This document shows, piece by piece, positions 10,401-18,511 of a DNA stretch of 64,000 nt (the first letter of the stretch is position 1; each line of letters opens with the position of its first letter). Origin of the DNA: Mesocricetibacter intestinalis (GTDB lineage Bacteria > Pseudomonadota > Gammaproteobacteria > Enterobacterales > Pasteurellaceae); the NCBI RefSeq assembly GCF_004363295.1, contig NZ_SNYQ01000007.1:1-64000 (forward strand), written 5' to 3'. A program made the position numbers and the translations under genes. The notes under the pieces were generated by a model. That model saw nothing but the letters and a program-made list of their open reading frames with translations. It was not told the DNA's origin and did not search any database.

Positions 10401-10772
10401 AACTGGGCGCTGAGCAGTAGTACCACGCGTATTGTGATCAGTATCGGCGTGGCTTACGGTTCCGATTTGGAAAAAGTCAAGGCGCTGTTGTTGCAGGCGG
10501 CTCATGAAAACAATAAGGTATTGAAGGATCCTGCGCCGAGCGCCTATTTCCTGAGTTTCGGCGCCAGCACCCTAGATCATGAACTGCGGGTTTATGTGGA
10601 TCAGATCAGCGACAGAAATCCGACGATTGATATTTTAAACCGGCGCATTAATCAGCTGTTCGCCGAAAACGATATTGATATCGCCTTTAATCAGTTGGAC
10701 GTATTTATTAAAAATCAAAGTAGCGGAGAAGAAATGAAAGTCGCTTCGCAGCAAATTGCAGTACAGAATTAA
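7443..10772 (+). CDS. mscK: Mechanosensitive channel MscK (KefA)
   Basis: Large MscS-family channel, 1109 aa (E. coli MscK about 1120), that opens under membrane tension to release ions in hypo-osmotic shock. A signal peptide (cleavage near GFAA-ELPSEK) leads into a Gln-rich, coiled-coil periplasmic domain of about 450 residues. Transmembrane helices start near residue 480 and are followed by the MscS core, with the pore helix (SVGLGFGMQEIFANFVSGIIIL) and the beta domain (GTVSKIRIRATTLVDFDGKEVIVPN). The start could also be the second ATG at 7446. It is probably co-transcribed with menE and aroC (gaps of 5 and 15 nt). Confidence 0.94.
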   Translation: MMKFRHFCLLGLLFGITATGFAAELPSEKDIQKQIDSLKQDSANAEKNKGALQELEQTLDLLKQVEQQKNENDKLRQQIDTSAKVLAASKANIEKLKTDNNVFSDDALAKLSLSELQTRVSEIQNLQQQNQSELTSLNAALSAQKSVPERAQAALTENLTQSQQINNRLSAANISGGLKAKLETQQTLLDLQNSYYQIQLNGNDALTALYSAQVEEKTLEQQILQTRLTQLQTVINSKNLQESQNQLKQAAESQQKNTNTDTNPVILRELDLNTRLSEELLEQTRALNMLSQDNLRIKSVLDNLQQTQRNIEEQISALQGTLVLSRIINKQKQSLPQDQMIKGLSKQIADLRVKIFDITELRDRSTDTSSYMTELEKNEKTTFTDKERTQLSGIIQERNKILSDLIKQLNNQLNLSINIELNQQQVQTISDSLQNKLKQQSFWVKSNGAIDAEWFKNFFALTGMQLRDIGKKLDFSNWRDNIVPAALLITLLLALTALILKRKEKIKQRLTRLNNKLKSVNTDSQWHTPEAIFWTLALCLPSTFMFLTAFILVTYIGFQDPTEVWPWGMKMAGYWLYFAFMLAMLRPNGIAYRHFNMPPKSNETFRSILKRSAWVIALLLNTSIFTNLEMGVSYDVLGETMTMIVLAITVFIVAPAFRRAISDYQHETDAQGGRRHYMLYLARAVLLLAPIALIILIAMGYYYTSLVIIEHLIASYFAIVTWIVIRNTVYRGFSVSARRLAARRLKEKRELALAKADNEQPRTEEAAFEVQNDSLAVSEIKNQVLKITDFVLWIGLFGLLYWVWSDLVTVAYYLNGVTLWQQSVVTEAGTALESITLLNLLVAVAIVAVTYVLIRNIGGLLETLVFSHVKLSQGTPYTVTTLLTYAIIAVGGAFAFATLGMSWSKLQWLFAALSVGLGFGMQEIFANFVSGIIILFERPVRIGDTITIGQFSGTVSKIRIRATTLVDFDGKEVIVPNKAFVTERLVNWALSSSTTRIVISIGVAYGSDLEKVKALLLQAAHENNKVLKDPAPSAYFLSFGASTLDHELRVYVDQISDRNPTIDILNRRINQLFAENDIDIAFNQLDVFIKNQSSGEEMKVASQQIAVQN

Positions 10773-10786
10773 CATAAGGATAAAAT

Positions 10787-11869
10787 ATGGCGGGAAACAG
10801 TATCGGACAGCTTTTTCGGGTAACTACTTTCGGTGAATCGCACGGCATTGGCCTAGGCTGTATTGTGGACGGCATACCGCCCGGCATGGAGTTATCCGAA
10901 GCGGATATTCAACCGGATTTGGATCGACGCAAACCCGGCACTTCGCGTTATACCACGCCGCGTCGGGAAGAGGACAGGGTGGAAATCTTGTCCGGGGTAT
11001 TCGAAGGTAAAACCACAGGAACCAGCATAGGTATGCTGATTCGAAACGGCGATCAACGGTCGCAGGATTACTCTGAAATTATGCATAAATTTCGGCCCGG
11101 TCATGCGGATTTTACCTATCAGCAAAAATACGGTATTCGTGATTATCGCGGCGGCGGTCGTTCTTCTGCGCGAGAAACCGCCATGCGCGTGGCGGCGGGC
11201 GCTATCGCGAAAAAATATCTGCGCCAGGCTTTCGGTATTGAAGTGCGCGGATTTTTATCGCAAATGGGGGAAATTAAAATCGCCGAGCAGGATATTTCTC
11301 GTATAGATTGGGAAGAGGTTGCGGCAAATCCCTTCTTTTGCCCGGATAAAAGTGCGGTGGAAAAATTTGACGCTTTAATTCGCGAACTGAAAAAAACCGG
11401 CGACTCCGTGGGGGCTAAACTAAGGGTCGTGATGGAGAAGGTGCCGGCCGGATTAGGCGAACCTGTGTTTGATCGCTTAGATGCGGATCTTGCACATGCG
11501 TTAATGGGGATTAATGCGGTTAAGGCGGTGGAAATCGGCGATGGTTTTGCTGTGGTGAACCAGCGCGGCAGCGAACACCGTGATGAAATGACACCGCAGG
11601 GATTTTTATCCAATCATGCTGGCGGAATTCTAGGCGGAATCAGTTCCGGACAGCCGATTATCGCGACCATAGCGCTGAAACCCACCTCTAGCATTACAAT
11701 TCCGGGACGTTCGGTAGATCTGGATAACCAGGCGGTTGAAGTGGTTACCAGAGGACGGCATGATCCCTGTGTGGGGATTCGAGCGGTACCTATTGCGGAA
11801 GCCATGGCGGCGATCGTATTGCTGGATCACTTATTGCGCTTCCGCGCTCAGTGCGGATTTGGCTGCTAA
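10787..11869 (+). CDS. aroC: Chorismate synthase
   Basis: Final shikimate-pathway step: 5-enolpyruvylshikimate-3-phosphate to chorismate with reduced FMN. It is 360 aa, the family length. The signatures are [18 protein letters not shown] near the N-terminus, [21 protein letters not shown] in the middle and [19 protein letters not shown] near the C-terminus. A ribosome site AAGGA precedes the ATG. It lies 15 nt after mscK and about 45 nt before mepA; the same aroC-mepA pairing is common in gamma-proteobacteria. Confidence 0.98.
   Translation: MAGNSIGQLFRVTTFGESHGIGLGCIVDGIPPGMELSEADIQPDLDRRKPGTSRYTTPRREEDRVEILSGVFEGKTTGTSIGMLIRNGDQRSQDYSEIMHKFRPGHADFTYQQKYGIRDYRGGGRSSARETAMRVAAGAIAKKYLRQAFGIEVRGFLSQMGEIKIAEQDISRIDWEEVAANPFFCPDKSAVEKFDALIRELKKTGDSVGAKLRVVMEKVPAGLGEPVFDRLDADLAHALMGINAVKAVEIGDGFAVVNQRGSEHRDEMTPQGFLSNHAGGILGGISSGQPIIATIALKPTSSITIPGRSVDLDNQAVEVVTRGRHDPCVGIRAVPIAEAMAAIVLLDHLLRFRAQCGFGC
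11350..11358 (+). repeat. DNA uptake signal sequence
   Basis: Exact AAGTGCGGT within aroC, read through as Lys-Ser-Ala-Val codons. Confidence 0.8.
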
Positions 11870-11915
11870 AGCAATAAAATAAGCCGGATAACGAAGAATT
11901 AGAATAAGGTGAAGT

Positions 11916-12770
11916 ATGAGATATAATATGCCGATTTTTTCCTGTTTCGGGATAATCCTGTCATTGTTTATTTTTAGCGGGACGATACAGGCCGCACCGC
12001 AGGATTGGCAGCGGGTCAAGCGCCCCATTCCGGGAACGGCGGAGCCTATAGGCAATTATACTAACGGCTGCATTATCGGCGCCCAGGCATTACCTTTACG
12101 CGGTGAGGGCTATCAGGTTATCCGTGCGGGTAAAAACCGTTATTACGGACATCCGGAGATGATCGCCTATTTGCAACGCTTAGGCCGAAAAGTCCGTAGC
12201 GCGGGCCTGCCGGATATGCTGGTCGGTGATATTGCGATGCCCGGCGGCGGACGTTTTCTGACCGGCCATGCCAGTCATCAAATGGGTCTGGATGCGGATA
12301 TTTGGCTGAAAATGGGCAGCCTTTCCGATCGGGAAGCCTTAAATCCCACCGCGATCCTAATGGTAAACCGCAGTTTACGGGTGGTGGACGAAAAGGCCTG
12401 GAGTCGGAATCAGACCGAACTGATTCGTTTGGCGGCGGAAGATCAACAGGTAACAAGAATTTTCGTGAATCCGGCGATTAAGGTTAAATTGTGCAAAACC
12501 GCCGGTAATGATCGCCGCTGGCTACAGAAAATCCGTCCCTGGTTTGGACATGACGCTCATTTTCATGTGCGCTTAGCCTGTCCGAAAGGTGCGGCTTATT
12601 GTGAGGAACAGGCGCCCGTTCCGGCCGGCGACGGTTGCGGTGAGGAACTGTCTTCTTGGTTTAAACCGGCCAAACCTTCCGCCGGGGTAACGGCAAAGCG
12701 CATACCGCCGGAACCTTTTTTATGCCAACAGGTGATGAGTTCGCCTGATCGCAGCGAATGGCTCGAATAA
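11916..12770 (+). CDS. mepA: Penicillin-insensitive murein endopeptidase MepA
   Basis: LAS-type zinc metallopeptidase that cuts D-Ala-meso-DAP cross-links in periplasmic peptidoglycan. It is 284 aa. The signal peptide runs to about GTIQAA-PQDW. Zinc and catalytic residues lie in GHASHQMGLDAD (117-128) and HDAHFHVRLACP, and paired cysteines near the C-terminus match the disulfide-rich family. An AAGGTGA ribosome site supports the ATG at 11916. It is preceded by aroC and followed 16 nt later by yfcA. Confidence 0.96.
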   Translation: MRYNMPIFSCFGIILSLFIFSGTIQAAPQDWQRVKRPIPGTAEPIGNYTNGCIIGAQALPLRGEGYQVIRAGKNRYYGHPEMIAYLQRLGRKVRSAGLPDMLVGDIAMPGGGRFLTGHASHQMGLDADIWLKMGSLSDREALNPTAILMVNRSLRVVDEKAWSRNQTELIRLAAEDQQVTRIFVNPAIKVKLCKTAGNDRRWLQKIRPWFGHDAHFHVRLACPKGAAYCEEQAPVPAGDGCGEELSSWFKPAKPSAGVTAKRIPPEPFLCQQVMSSPDRSEWLE

Positions 12771-12786
12771 GTGCTAAGGAATCAAA

Positions 12787-13551
12787 ATGGAAATCAGTGT
12801 TGAAATTATCGGCCTTTTATTTCTGGTCGCCTTGCTTGCAGGTTTTATCGATGCCATTGCCGGCGGCGGCGGTTTGATTACGATTCCCGCTTTAATGATG
12901 ACGGGAATGCCGCCCGCAATGGCGCTTGGAACCAATAAGCTACAGTCCTGCGGCGGTTCTTTTTCCGCCAGTTTGTATTTTATCCGCCGACGTGCGGTAA
13001 ATTTATCGGAAATATGGCTGCTGATACTGATGACCTTTATGGGGGCGGTATTCGGAACTCTGCTGGTTCAGTTAGTGGACAGTGCGGTTATTAAAAAGAT
13101 TATTCCTTTTTTAGTTCTGGCCATAGGTTTATATTTTCTGTTTTCGCCGAATCTGGGGGATATGGATCGTAACCAGCGTATCTCCTATGCCGCCTTTGCT
13201 TTTAGCGCCGGATTCGGTATCGGCTTTTACGACGGTTTTTTCGGTCCCGGCGCGGGTTCTTTATTTAGTCTGGCCTGCGTAACCTTGCTCGGATTTAATC
13301 TGGCCAAAGCTACCGCCCATGCTAAAGTATTGAATTTCACCTCCAACTTCGCTTCGCTGATTTTCTTTTTAATCGGCGGACAGATGGCGTGGACAGTAGG
13401 ATTGGTGATGATGATCGGGCAGTTTATCGGTGCTAATTTAGGCGCCAAAATGGTATTGGCAAAAGGAAAATCACTGATTCGTCCGATGGTGGTCGTGGTG
13501 TCCTTTATTATGACGGCTAAAATGGCATATGATCAGGGGTGGTTCAGCTGA
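12787..13551 (+). CDS. yfcA: TSUP-family membrane permease YfcA
   Basis: Polytopic inner-membrane protein, 254 aa, about eight hydrophobic helices, of the TauE/SafE (TSUP) family. These export or import sulfur-containing or organic anions; the substrate here cannot be told from sequence. The glycine-rich N-terminal motif AGFIDAIAGGGGLITIPAL and its repeat-half equivalent GFGIGFYDGFFGPGAGSLF are both present. The stop TGA shares its final A with the lpxM start (TGATG), which implies translational coupling. Confidence 0.92.
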   Translation: MEISVEIIGLLFLVALLAGFIDAIAGGGGLITIPALMMTGMPPAMALGTNKLQSCGGSFSASLYFIRRRAVNLSEIWLLILMTFMGAVFGTLLVQLVDSAVIKKIIPFLVLAIGLYFLFSPNLGDMDRNQRISYAAFAFSAGFGIGFYDGFFGPGAGSLFSLACVTLLGFNLAKATAHAKVLNFTSNFASLIFFLIGGQMAWTVGLVMMIGQFIGANLGAKMVLAKGKSLIRPMVVVVSFIMTAKMAYDQGWFS

Positions 13552-14504
13552 TGTCAGCGCAAAACAATCTTCGTTTAACCGCCCGAAGCGGCTATCAGGC
13601 GCATTTTTCATGGTCTTATTTGCAACCCCGTTACTGGGGCGTATGGTTGGGTATGCTGGCCTTGCTGATCCTTGCCTTCGTTCCTTATCGCTGGCGCGAT
13701 AAGCTGGCGCAGGGATTGGGTAAAATCATTGCGCGTAAGGCCAAAAAGCAGCGCCGCCGCGCCCAGATTAATTTGCGCTATTGTTTTCCGCATTGGACGG
13801 AAGCTCGGCGCGAGCAGGTGATAGAGCAAATGTTTGTAACAGTTACGCAGGTGATGCTTGGTATCGGTGAAATTGCCGTACGTTCCAAGTCCCATTTGCA
13901 GCGGCGCAGCGAATTCAGCGGGTTGGAGCATATCCGGGCGGCTAAAGCACAGGGGCTGAATATCATTCTAATGGTGCCGCACGGCTGGGCCATAGATGCT
14001 TCGGGTATTATTCTGCATACCCATGGTATGCCGATGACTTCTATGTATAATCCCCATCGGAATCCCCTAGTGGATTGGTTATGGACAATTACCCGCCAAC
14101 GCTTCGGCGGTAAAATGCATGCGCGCCAAAACGGAATTAAGCCCTTTCTGAATGCGGTACGCAAGGGGGAAATGGGCTATTATTTGCCGGATGAGGATTA
14201 TGGCGCGGAAGCCAGTGAATTTGTGGATTTTTTCGCCACTTATAAGGCGACGTTGCCGGGCTTGAATAAAATGGCGAAATTGGCGAAAGCCGCGGTGATA
14301 CCTATGTTTCCGCGCTATAATGCCGTACGGGGAAAATATGAGATGGAAATTCATCCCGCCATGTCTTTAAGCGATGATCCCGTCCTCTCGGCGCGGGCGA
14401 TGAATGAAGAAATTGAAGATTTCGTAACACCGACGCCGGAACAATATGTTTGGATTCTGCGCTTGCTGAAGACCCGTAAAGAGGGTGAGGATATTTATCG
14501 TTAG
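13551..14504 (+). CDS. lpxM: Lipid A myristoyltransferase LpxM (MsbB)
   Basis: Late acyltransferase that adds the last secondary acyl chain to lipid A at the inner membrane. It is about 317 aa. One N-terminal membrane helix (GVWLGMLALLILAFVPY) is followed by the catalytic H-x4-D motif in PHGWAIDASG. The sections FGGKMHARQNGIKPF, YYLPDEDYG and SEFVDFFATYKATLPG match MsbB/LpxM better than LpxL. The ATG overlaps the yfcA stop by one base; an upstream in-frame GTG is less likely. The laurate/myristate choice cannot be read from sequence. Confidence 0.93.
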   Translation: MSAQNNLRLTARSGYQAHFSWSYLQPRYWGVWLGMLALLILAFVPYRWRDKLAQGLGKIIARKAKKQRRRAQINLRYCFPHWTEARREQVIEQMFVTVTQVMLGIGEIAVRSKSHLQRRSEFSGLEHIRAAKAQGLNIILMVPHGWAIDASGIILHTHGMPMTSMYNPHRNPLVDWLWTITRQRFGGKMHARQNGIKPFLNAVRKGEMGYYLPDEDYGAEASEFVDFFATYKATLPGLNKMAKLAKAAVIPMFPRYNAVRGKYEMEIHPAMSLSDDPVLSARAMNEEIEDFVTPTPEQYVWILRLLKTRKEGEDIYR

Positions 14505-14574
14505 GCATTGCAATCCGCACAAATATTCTTTAAATTCAACGCTCTGGATTTTTTTAAAACAAGGTCTGTTTTTG

Positions 14575-14583
14575 ACCGCACTT
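14575..14583 (-). repeat. DNA uptake signal sequence
   Basis: Exact ACCGCACTT in the lpxM-apt spacer, 12 nt before the apt start. Confidence 0.85.
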
Positions 14584-14594
14584 TAGGTTATTAA

Positions 14595-15137
14595 ATGAAC
14601 GAACAATTACAATTGATTAAAGATTCGATTAAATCCATTCCTAATTATCCGAAAGAAGGGATTATTTTTCGTGATATTACCAGTTTAACGGAAGTCCCCC
14701 GGGCTTTTCGCGCCACTGTGGAGCTGATTGCCGATCAGTATCGGGATAAACCTATCACTAAAGTTATAGGTACCGAGTCGCGCGGTTTTATTTTCGGTGC
14801 GCCTATTGCCATTGCCTTGGGGTTGCCTTTTATTCTGGTCAGAAAGCCGGGCAAGCTGCCTCGTGCTACGCTTTCTCAGTCATACCAGCTGGAATACGGC
14901 CAGGATACCTTGGAAATCCATAAGGACGCTGTTAGTGCCGGTGATAAGGTGCTGATTGTCGACGATTTACTGGCTACCGGCGGAACGGTGGAAGCTACGG
15001 TGAAATTGGTGCGACGTTTGGGCGGTGAAGTGGCGGATGCCGCTTTTGTTATCAGCCTGCCGGAATTAGGCGGCGAACAGCGTTTACGCAGCTTAGGTGT
15101 GGAACCTTTTACCCTGGTGGATTTTGCCGGCTATTAA
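14595..15137 (+). CDS. apt: Adenine phosphoribosyltransferase
   Basis: Purine salvage: adenine + PRPP to AMP. It is 180 aa. The PRPP-binding motif [13 protein letters not shown] is at about residues 121-133, and the base/flexible-loop regions FRDITSL and [13 protein letters not shown] are conserved. It lies 45 nt upstream of dnaX, a linkage also found in H. influenzae and E. coli. Confidence 0.97.
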   Translation: MNEQLQLIKDSIKSIPNYPKEGIIFRDITSLTEVPRAFRATVELIADQYRDKPITKVIGTESRGFIFGAPIAIALGLPFILVRKPGKLPRATLSQSYQLEYGQDTLEIHKDAVSAGDKVLIVDDLLATGGTVEATVKLVRRLGGEVADAAFVISLPELGGEQRLRSLGVEPFTLVDFAGY

Positions 15138-15181
15138 CGCCGGGCGGCAGGGATAAGATTATCAAAGGGAGAATATAAGTC

Positions 15182-17269
15182 GTGAGCTATCAGGTTTTAG
15201 CCAGAAAATGGCGCCCTAAAACCTTTGCCGAAGTTGTGGGGCAAGAACATATTTTGACCGCACTGACCAACGGTTTGAAAGAAAACCGACTGCATCACGC
15301 CTATCTTTTTTCCGGTACGCGCGGTGTAGGTAAAACCTCTATTGCCCGTTTGTTGGCGAAAGGTCTTAACTGCGAAAGAGGAATTACCGCCGATCCCTGC
15401 GGAATATGCGAACATTGCAAAGCGGTGGAGGAAGGCCGCTTTATTGATCTGATTGAAATTGATGCCGCCTCCCGCACCAAAGTGGAGGATACGCGCGAAC
15501 TGCTGGATAATGTGCAGTATAAACCGGTTCAGGGGCGTTTTAAGGTATATCTTATCGATGAAGTGCATATGCTGTCGCGCCATTCCTTTAACGCCTTGTT
15601 GAAAACCTTGGAAGAACCGCCGGAGTACGTTAAGTTTCTGCTGGCTACCACGGATCCGCAAAAATTACCGGTAACCATTTTATCCCGCTGTATGCAGTTT
15701 CATCTAAAGGCGCTGGAAACAAGCCAGATTAGCCGACATTTGACACAGATACTGACGGCGGAAAAGATTCCCTATGAAGAAGCCGCGCTGGATAAAATAG
15801 CCAAGGCCGCACAGGGGAGTATTCGCGACGCATTAAGTTTGACGGATCAGGCTATCGCCATGTCCGATTCGAATATTGGTTCGGATATTGTTAATAAGAT
15901 GCTGGGGTTGCTGGATGAAAACCAGGCCACGGAAATTGTATATGCGCTGCAGCAAGGCAACGGTGAAAAACTGATGCAAGTGATTCAGGCTGCGGCGGAA
16001 AAGGGGGCGGACTGGGAACAACTGTTGGTAGAAACCGCAGAAATATTACACCGCATCGCTATGCGCCAGTTGCTGTCCGACAGTTCCGGCAGCGAAACTC
16101 AGGTGGATTTTTTAGCCCGACATATTAGCCCGGAAGACGTGCAGTTTTTTTATCAAACCCTGATTATGGGACGTAAAGAGTTACCTTTTGCACCGAATCG
16201 ACGTATCGGGGCGGAAATGACCCTGTTGCGCGCACTGGCTTTTCATCCTAAATTTATCCGTACCCAGGAAAAAGATCAGGCGACTGATTCGGCTGCGGAA
16301 GTTGGTACGGATAATATGGCGGATCTTCCGGTTTTTTCTTCTATTCCTGCTAGTAGCGCTAAGGAACGACATTCCTCCCTTTCTTCGCAGGAAGCTCCCC
16401 CCTCGGATCCTGCACCTGTAGCGAAGGCAGGTAGCGGTTCGACAAATTCGGCCGTTTTCGGCGCTTTGGCGCAGATTCAGAAACTGCGCGCACAGAGTGC
16501 GGAAGGAAGCACGGAAAAAAAAAATACTGACCCTCGCAAATTAAATCCCTTGGCAGCGGAAACCGACAAAAAAGTAACAGAGCTGCCGGTGCTTTCCGTT
16601 GCCTCGAAAGGGAAAGCAAAAGGGGATTTACTGGATCGCCTGATTAGCATTAACAGCAATAAAACGGAGCCTCCTCCTGCGGTGGTTACGGATACGGCCA
16701 GTCCGGATAGTCGGGAAGATAATGAGGAGGAAGAAAACGATTCGGCGGAAAATTATCGTTGGGAATGGTCTAATCCGGAATTGGATCAGCTACAGAATAC
16801 CGTTCGCCCTTCCGATATTAAGCAGGCTATTTTACAGGAAAAAACTCCGGAGCTGATTGAAAAAGTGATTCGTATGGCCGGAGAACGGGACGAATGGACT
16901 CGGTTGGTCGATCAGCTGCAGCTGGATAATCTCAAATTAATTAAACAGATAGCGCTTAATTCGGTGGTGCTGGAGCATCAGGATAAGCGTCTTAAACTGG
17001 GGTTGCGTACTGCTCAAAAGCATCTTTTGCGCGATAAATCCATCGAAATTTTGCAACGGGCGCTAAGCGAATTTTACCATTATGAAGTGGAATTAAACAT
17101 TGAGTTTAATGATGATGAAAATCTGCCGACCCCATTGGATCATCGCCGTAAAGTGTATCAGGAGCTAAGTGAAGAAGCGAAACGGCAGCTGCTGGAGGAT
17201 AAACAAATCGCTCTGTTACAAACAACCTTTGATGCAAAATTGGATATGGAGAGCATTCGTCCGGTTTAA
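15182..17269 (+). CDS. dnaX: DNA polymerase III subunit tau (and gamma)
   Basis: Clamp-loader ATPase of the replicase. The full-length tau product is 695 aa (E. coli 643). The start codon is GTG, giving MSYQVLARKWRPKTF as in the family. Visible are Walker A GTRGVGKTS, the four-cysteine zinc module (CERGITADPCGICEHC), Walker B LIDEVHML and the sensor region. A low-complexity linker (about 370-530) precedes the tau-specific C-terminal domains that contact DnaB and the alpha subunit. An A10 run at 16515-16524 followed in the -1 frame by Lys-Tyr-stop predicts a shorter gamma product of about 449 aa. Confidence 0.97.
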   Translation: MSYQVLARKWRPKTFAEVVGQEHILTALTNGLKENRLHHAYLFSGTRGVGKTSIARLLAKGLNCERGITADPCGICEHCKAVEEGRFIDLIEIDAASRTKVEDTRELLDNVQYKPVQGRFKVYLIDEVHMLSRHSFNALLKTLEEPPEYVKFLLATTDPQKLPVTILSRCMQFHLKALETSQISRHLTQILTAEKIPYEEAALDKIAKAAQGSIRDALSLTDQAIAMSDSNIGSDIVNKMLGLLDENQATEIVYALQQGNGEKLMQVIQAAAEKGADWEQLLVETAEILHRIAMRQLLSDSSGSETQVDFLARHISPEDVQFFYQTLIMGRKELPFAPNRRIGAEMTLLRALAFHPKFIRTQEKDQATDSAAEVGTDNMADLPVFSSIPASSAKERHSSLSSQEAPPSDPAPVAKAGSGSTNSAVFGALAQIQKLRAQSAEGSTEKKNTDPRKLNPLAAETDKKVTELPVLSVASKGKAKGDLLDRLISINSNKTEPPPAVVTDTASPDSREDNEEEENDSAENYRWEWSNPELDQLQNTVRPSDIKQAILQEKTPELIEKVIRMAGERDEWTRLVDQLQLDNLKLIKQIALNSVVLEHQDKRLKLGLRTAQKHLLRDKSIEILQRALSEFYHYEVELNIEFNDDENLPTPLDHRRKVYQELSEEAKRQLLEDKQIALLQTTFDAKLDMESIRPV
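16501..16530 (+). other. dnaX: Predicted dnaX -1 frameshift site (gamma subunit)
   Basis: In-frame codons read ACG GAA AAA AAA AAT ACT; the A10 run spans 16515-16524. A -1 slip reads AAA-TAC-TGA and stops at 16528-16530. A purine-rich Shine-Dalgarno-like GGAAGGAAG begins about 14 nt upstream of the run, as expected for a stimulator. No convincing downstream hairpin was seen. A +1 slip would also terminate soon (TAA at about 16542). The arrangement matches the known E. coli dnaX gamma mechanism. Confidence 0.7.
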
Positions 17270-17338
17270 TTGAAATTAAGCAATTTCTATTTAAATGCCG
17301 ACATAATAAACAAAGGCGTAATAGAGGCATAATGAACA

Positions 17339-17380
17339 AAAGTGCGGTGGAAAAAATATCAGTTTTTTCCACCGCACTTT
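17339..17380. terminator. Bidirectional terminator made from an inverted uptake-signal pair
   Basis: A perfect 18-bp stem (17339-17356 with 17363-17380, 6-nt loop) between convergent dnaX and arcA. Each arm contains a full uptake signal (AAGTGCGGT at 17340-17348, ACCGCACTT at 17371-17379). Such head-to-head pairs are a known Pasteurellaceae terminator form. Confidence 0.9.
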
Positions 17381-17403
17381 ATTTATCGGTTTATGGATTT
17401 AAT

Positions 17404-18114
17404 TTATTCCAGTTCTCCGCAGAAACGGTAACCTTCACCATGAATCGTAGAAATGATTTCCGGAGTATCGGGATGATCTTCGAAATGTTTACGAATCCGG
17501 CGAATTGTTACGTCAACGGTGCGATCCTGAGGTTTAAGTTCGCGTCCGGTCATTTTTTTCAGGAGATCTTCACGGGTCTGAATTTTGCCCGGATTTTCAC
17601 AGAAGTGTAACATGGCGCGGAATTCGCTGCGCGGTAGTTTATATTCAATGCCTTCGGGATTAATTAGCACGCGTTTATTGATATCCAGCGTCCAGCGGTT
17701 AAAACGATAAAACTCAACGGCATCGCTATGGCCTTTATCCGCTTCCGCCATTGTTCGGTGTAACAGATTTCTGGCTCGGATAGCCAGTTCGCGCGGGTTG
17801 AAAGGTTTAGTGATATAGTCGTCGGCGCCGATTTCCAGCCCCAGAATCTTATCCACTTCATTGTCGCGACCGGTTAGAAAAATCAGTGCGGTATTGGTAT
17901 CTTCGCGTAATTCGCGCGCAAGCATTAAACCGTTTTTCCCGGGCAGATTGATATCCATAATCACCAGGTGAATATCTTCCGACGAGAGTACGTTATGCAT
18001 TTGATTTCCGTCCGTTGCTTCAAAAACATCGTAACCTTCCGCTTCAAAAATACTTTTCAACGTGTTTCTGGTGATAGTTTCGTCTTCAACAATGAGAATT
18101 CTTGGTGTAAGCAT
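17404..18114 (-). CDS. arcA: Aerobic respiration control response regulator ArcA
   Basis: OmpR/PhoB-type regulator of the ArcBA redox two-component system, repressing aerobic metabolism under anaerobiosis. It is 236 aa. The receiver domain has the acidic pair E10/D11, the phosphoacceptor Asp54 in [10 protein letters not shown] and the conserved Lys in ITKPFNPRE. The winged-helix domain ends [27 protein letters not shown], close to E. coli ArcA. This is the regulator ArcA and not arginine deiminase, which shares the symbol. A possible FNR site lies about 135 nt upstream. Confidence 0.97.
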   Translation of the reverse strand: MLTPRILIVEDETITRNTLKSIFEAEGYDVFEATDGNQMHNVLSSEDIHLVIMDINLPGKNGLMLARELREDTNTALIFLTGRDNEVDKILGLEIGADDYITKPFNPRELAIRARNLLHRTMAEADKGHSDAVEFYRFNRWTLDINKRVLINPEGIEYKLPRSEFRAMLHFCENPGKIQTREDLLKKMTGRELKPQDRTVDVTIRRIRKHFEDHPDTPEIISTIHGEGYRFCGELE

Positions 18115-18242
18115 ATAACAATCCTTTAAATAATCCCTATTTTTGTATCATTATCCTTAGAAAATAATATCCACAATTTTATTATTGCAACATTAGTGTA
18201 ACAATAAAAATCCGTTTATATGAGTAATTAGATTTCTGTTTT

Positions 18243-18256
18243 GTGATCTAAATCAT
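18243..18256. promoter_or_regulatory. Possible FNR site upstream of arcA
   Basis: GTGAT-CTAA-ATCAT against the FNR consensus TTGAT-N4-ATCAA, 8 of 10 specified bases. FNR activates arcA in E. coli. It could also be a degenerate CRP half-site. Confidence 0.4.
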
Positions 18257-18453
18257 AATTATTCACGAATAGGGGGATAAATATGTGAATATTGATTGAA
18301 TTATATGCCAAGTTATCGGTTAAGGCTATGTGAATGAGTAATAAAGTAGTAAATAAAATAAGGAAAATATAAAAAAAATGAAAAAAAATAGAAATTTTTT
18401 AATCCGAGTTATACCGAGTTTAAGTTTCCCGGAACAAGAAGGAATATGACAAT

Positions 18454-18475
18454 AAGGGAGGTGTTAACCTCCCTT
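18454..18475 (-). terminator. prfC 3' hairpin
   Basis: A 9-bp stem AAGGGAGGT / ACCTCCCTT with a GTTA loop, about 37 nt beyond the prfC stop. The minus-strand U tract is weak. Confidence 0.5.
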
Positions 18476-18511
18476 TATCCATAGATTTTAGGCAATGTAC
18501 AGGATTAATCG

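Larger units (their letters stand above)
18115..18511. other. AT-rich spacer between prfC and arcA
   Basis: About 400 nt without a plausible gene, strongly AT-rich. It holds the arcA upstream region, with a candidate FNR element at 18243-18256, and the prfC 3' hairpin at 18454-18475. No other structure was recognised. Confidence 0.6.
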
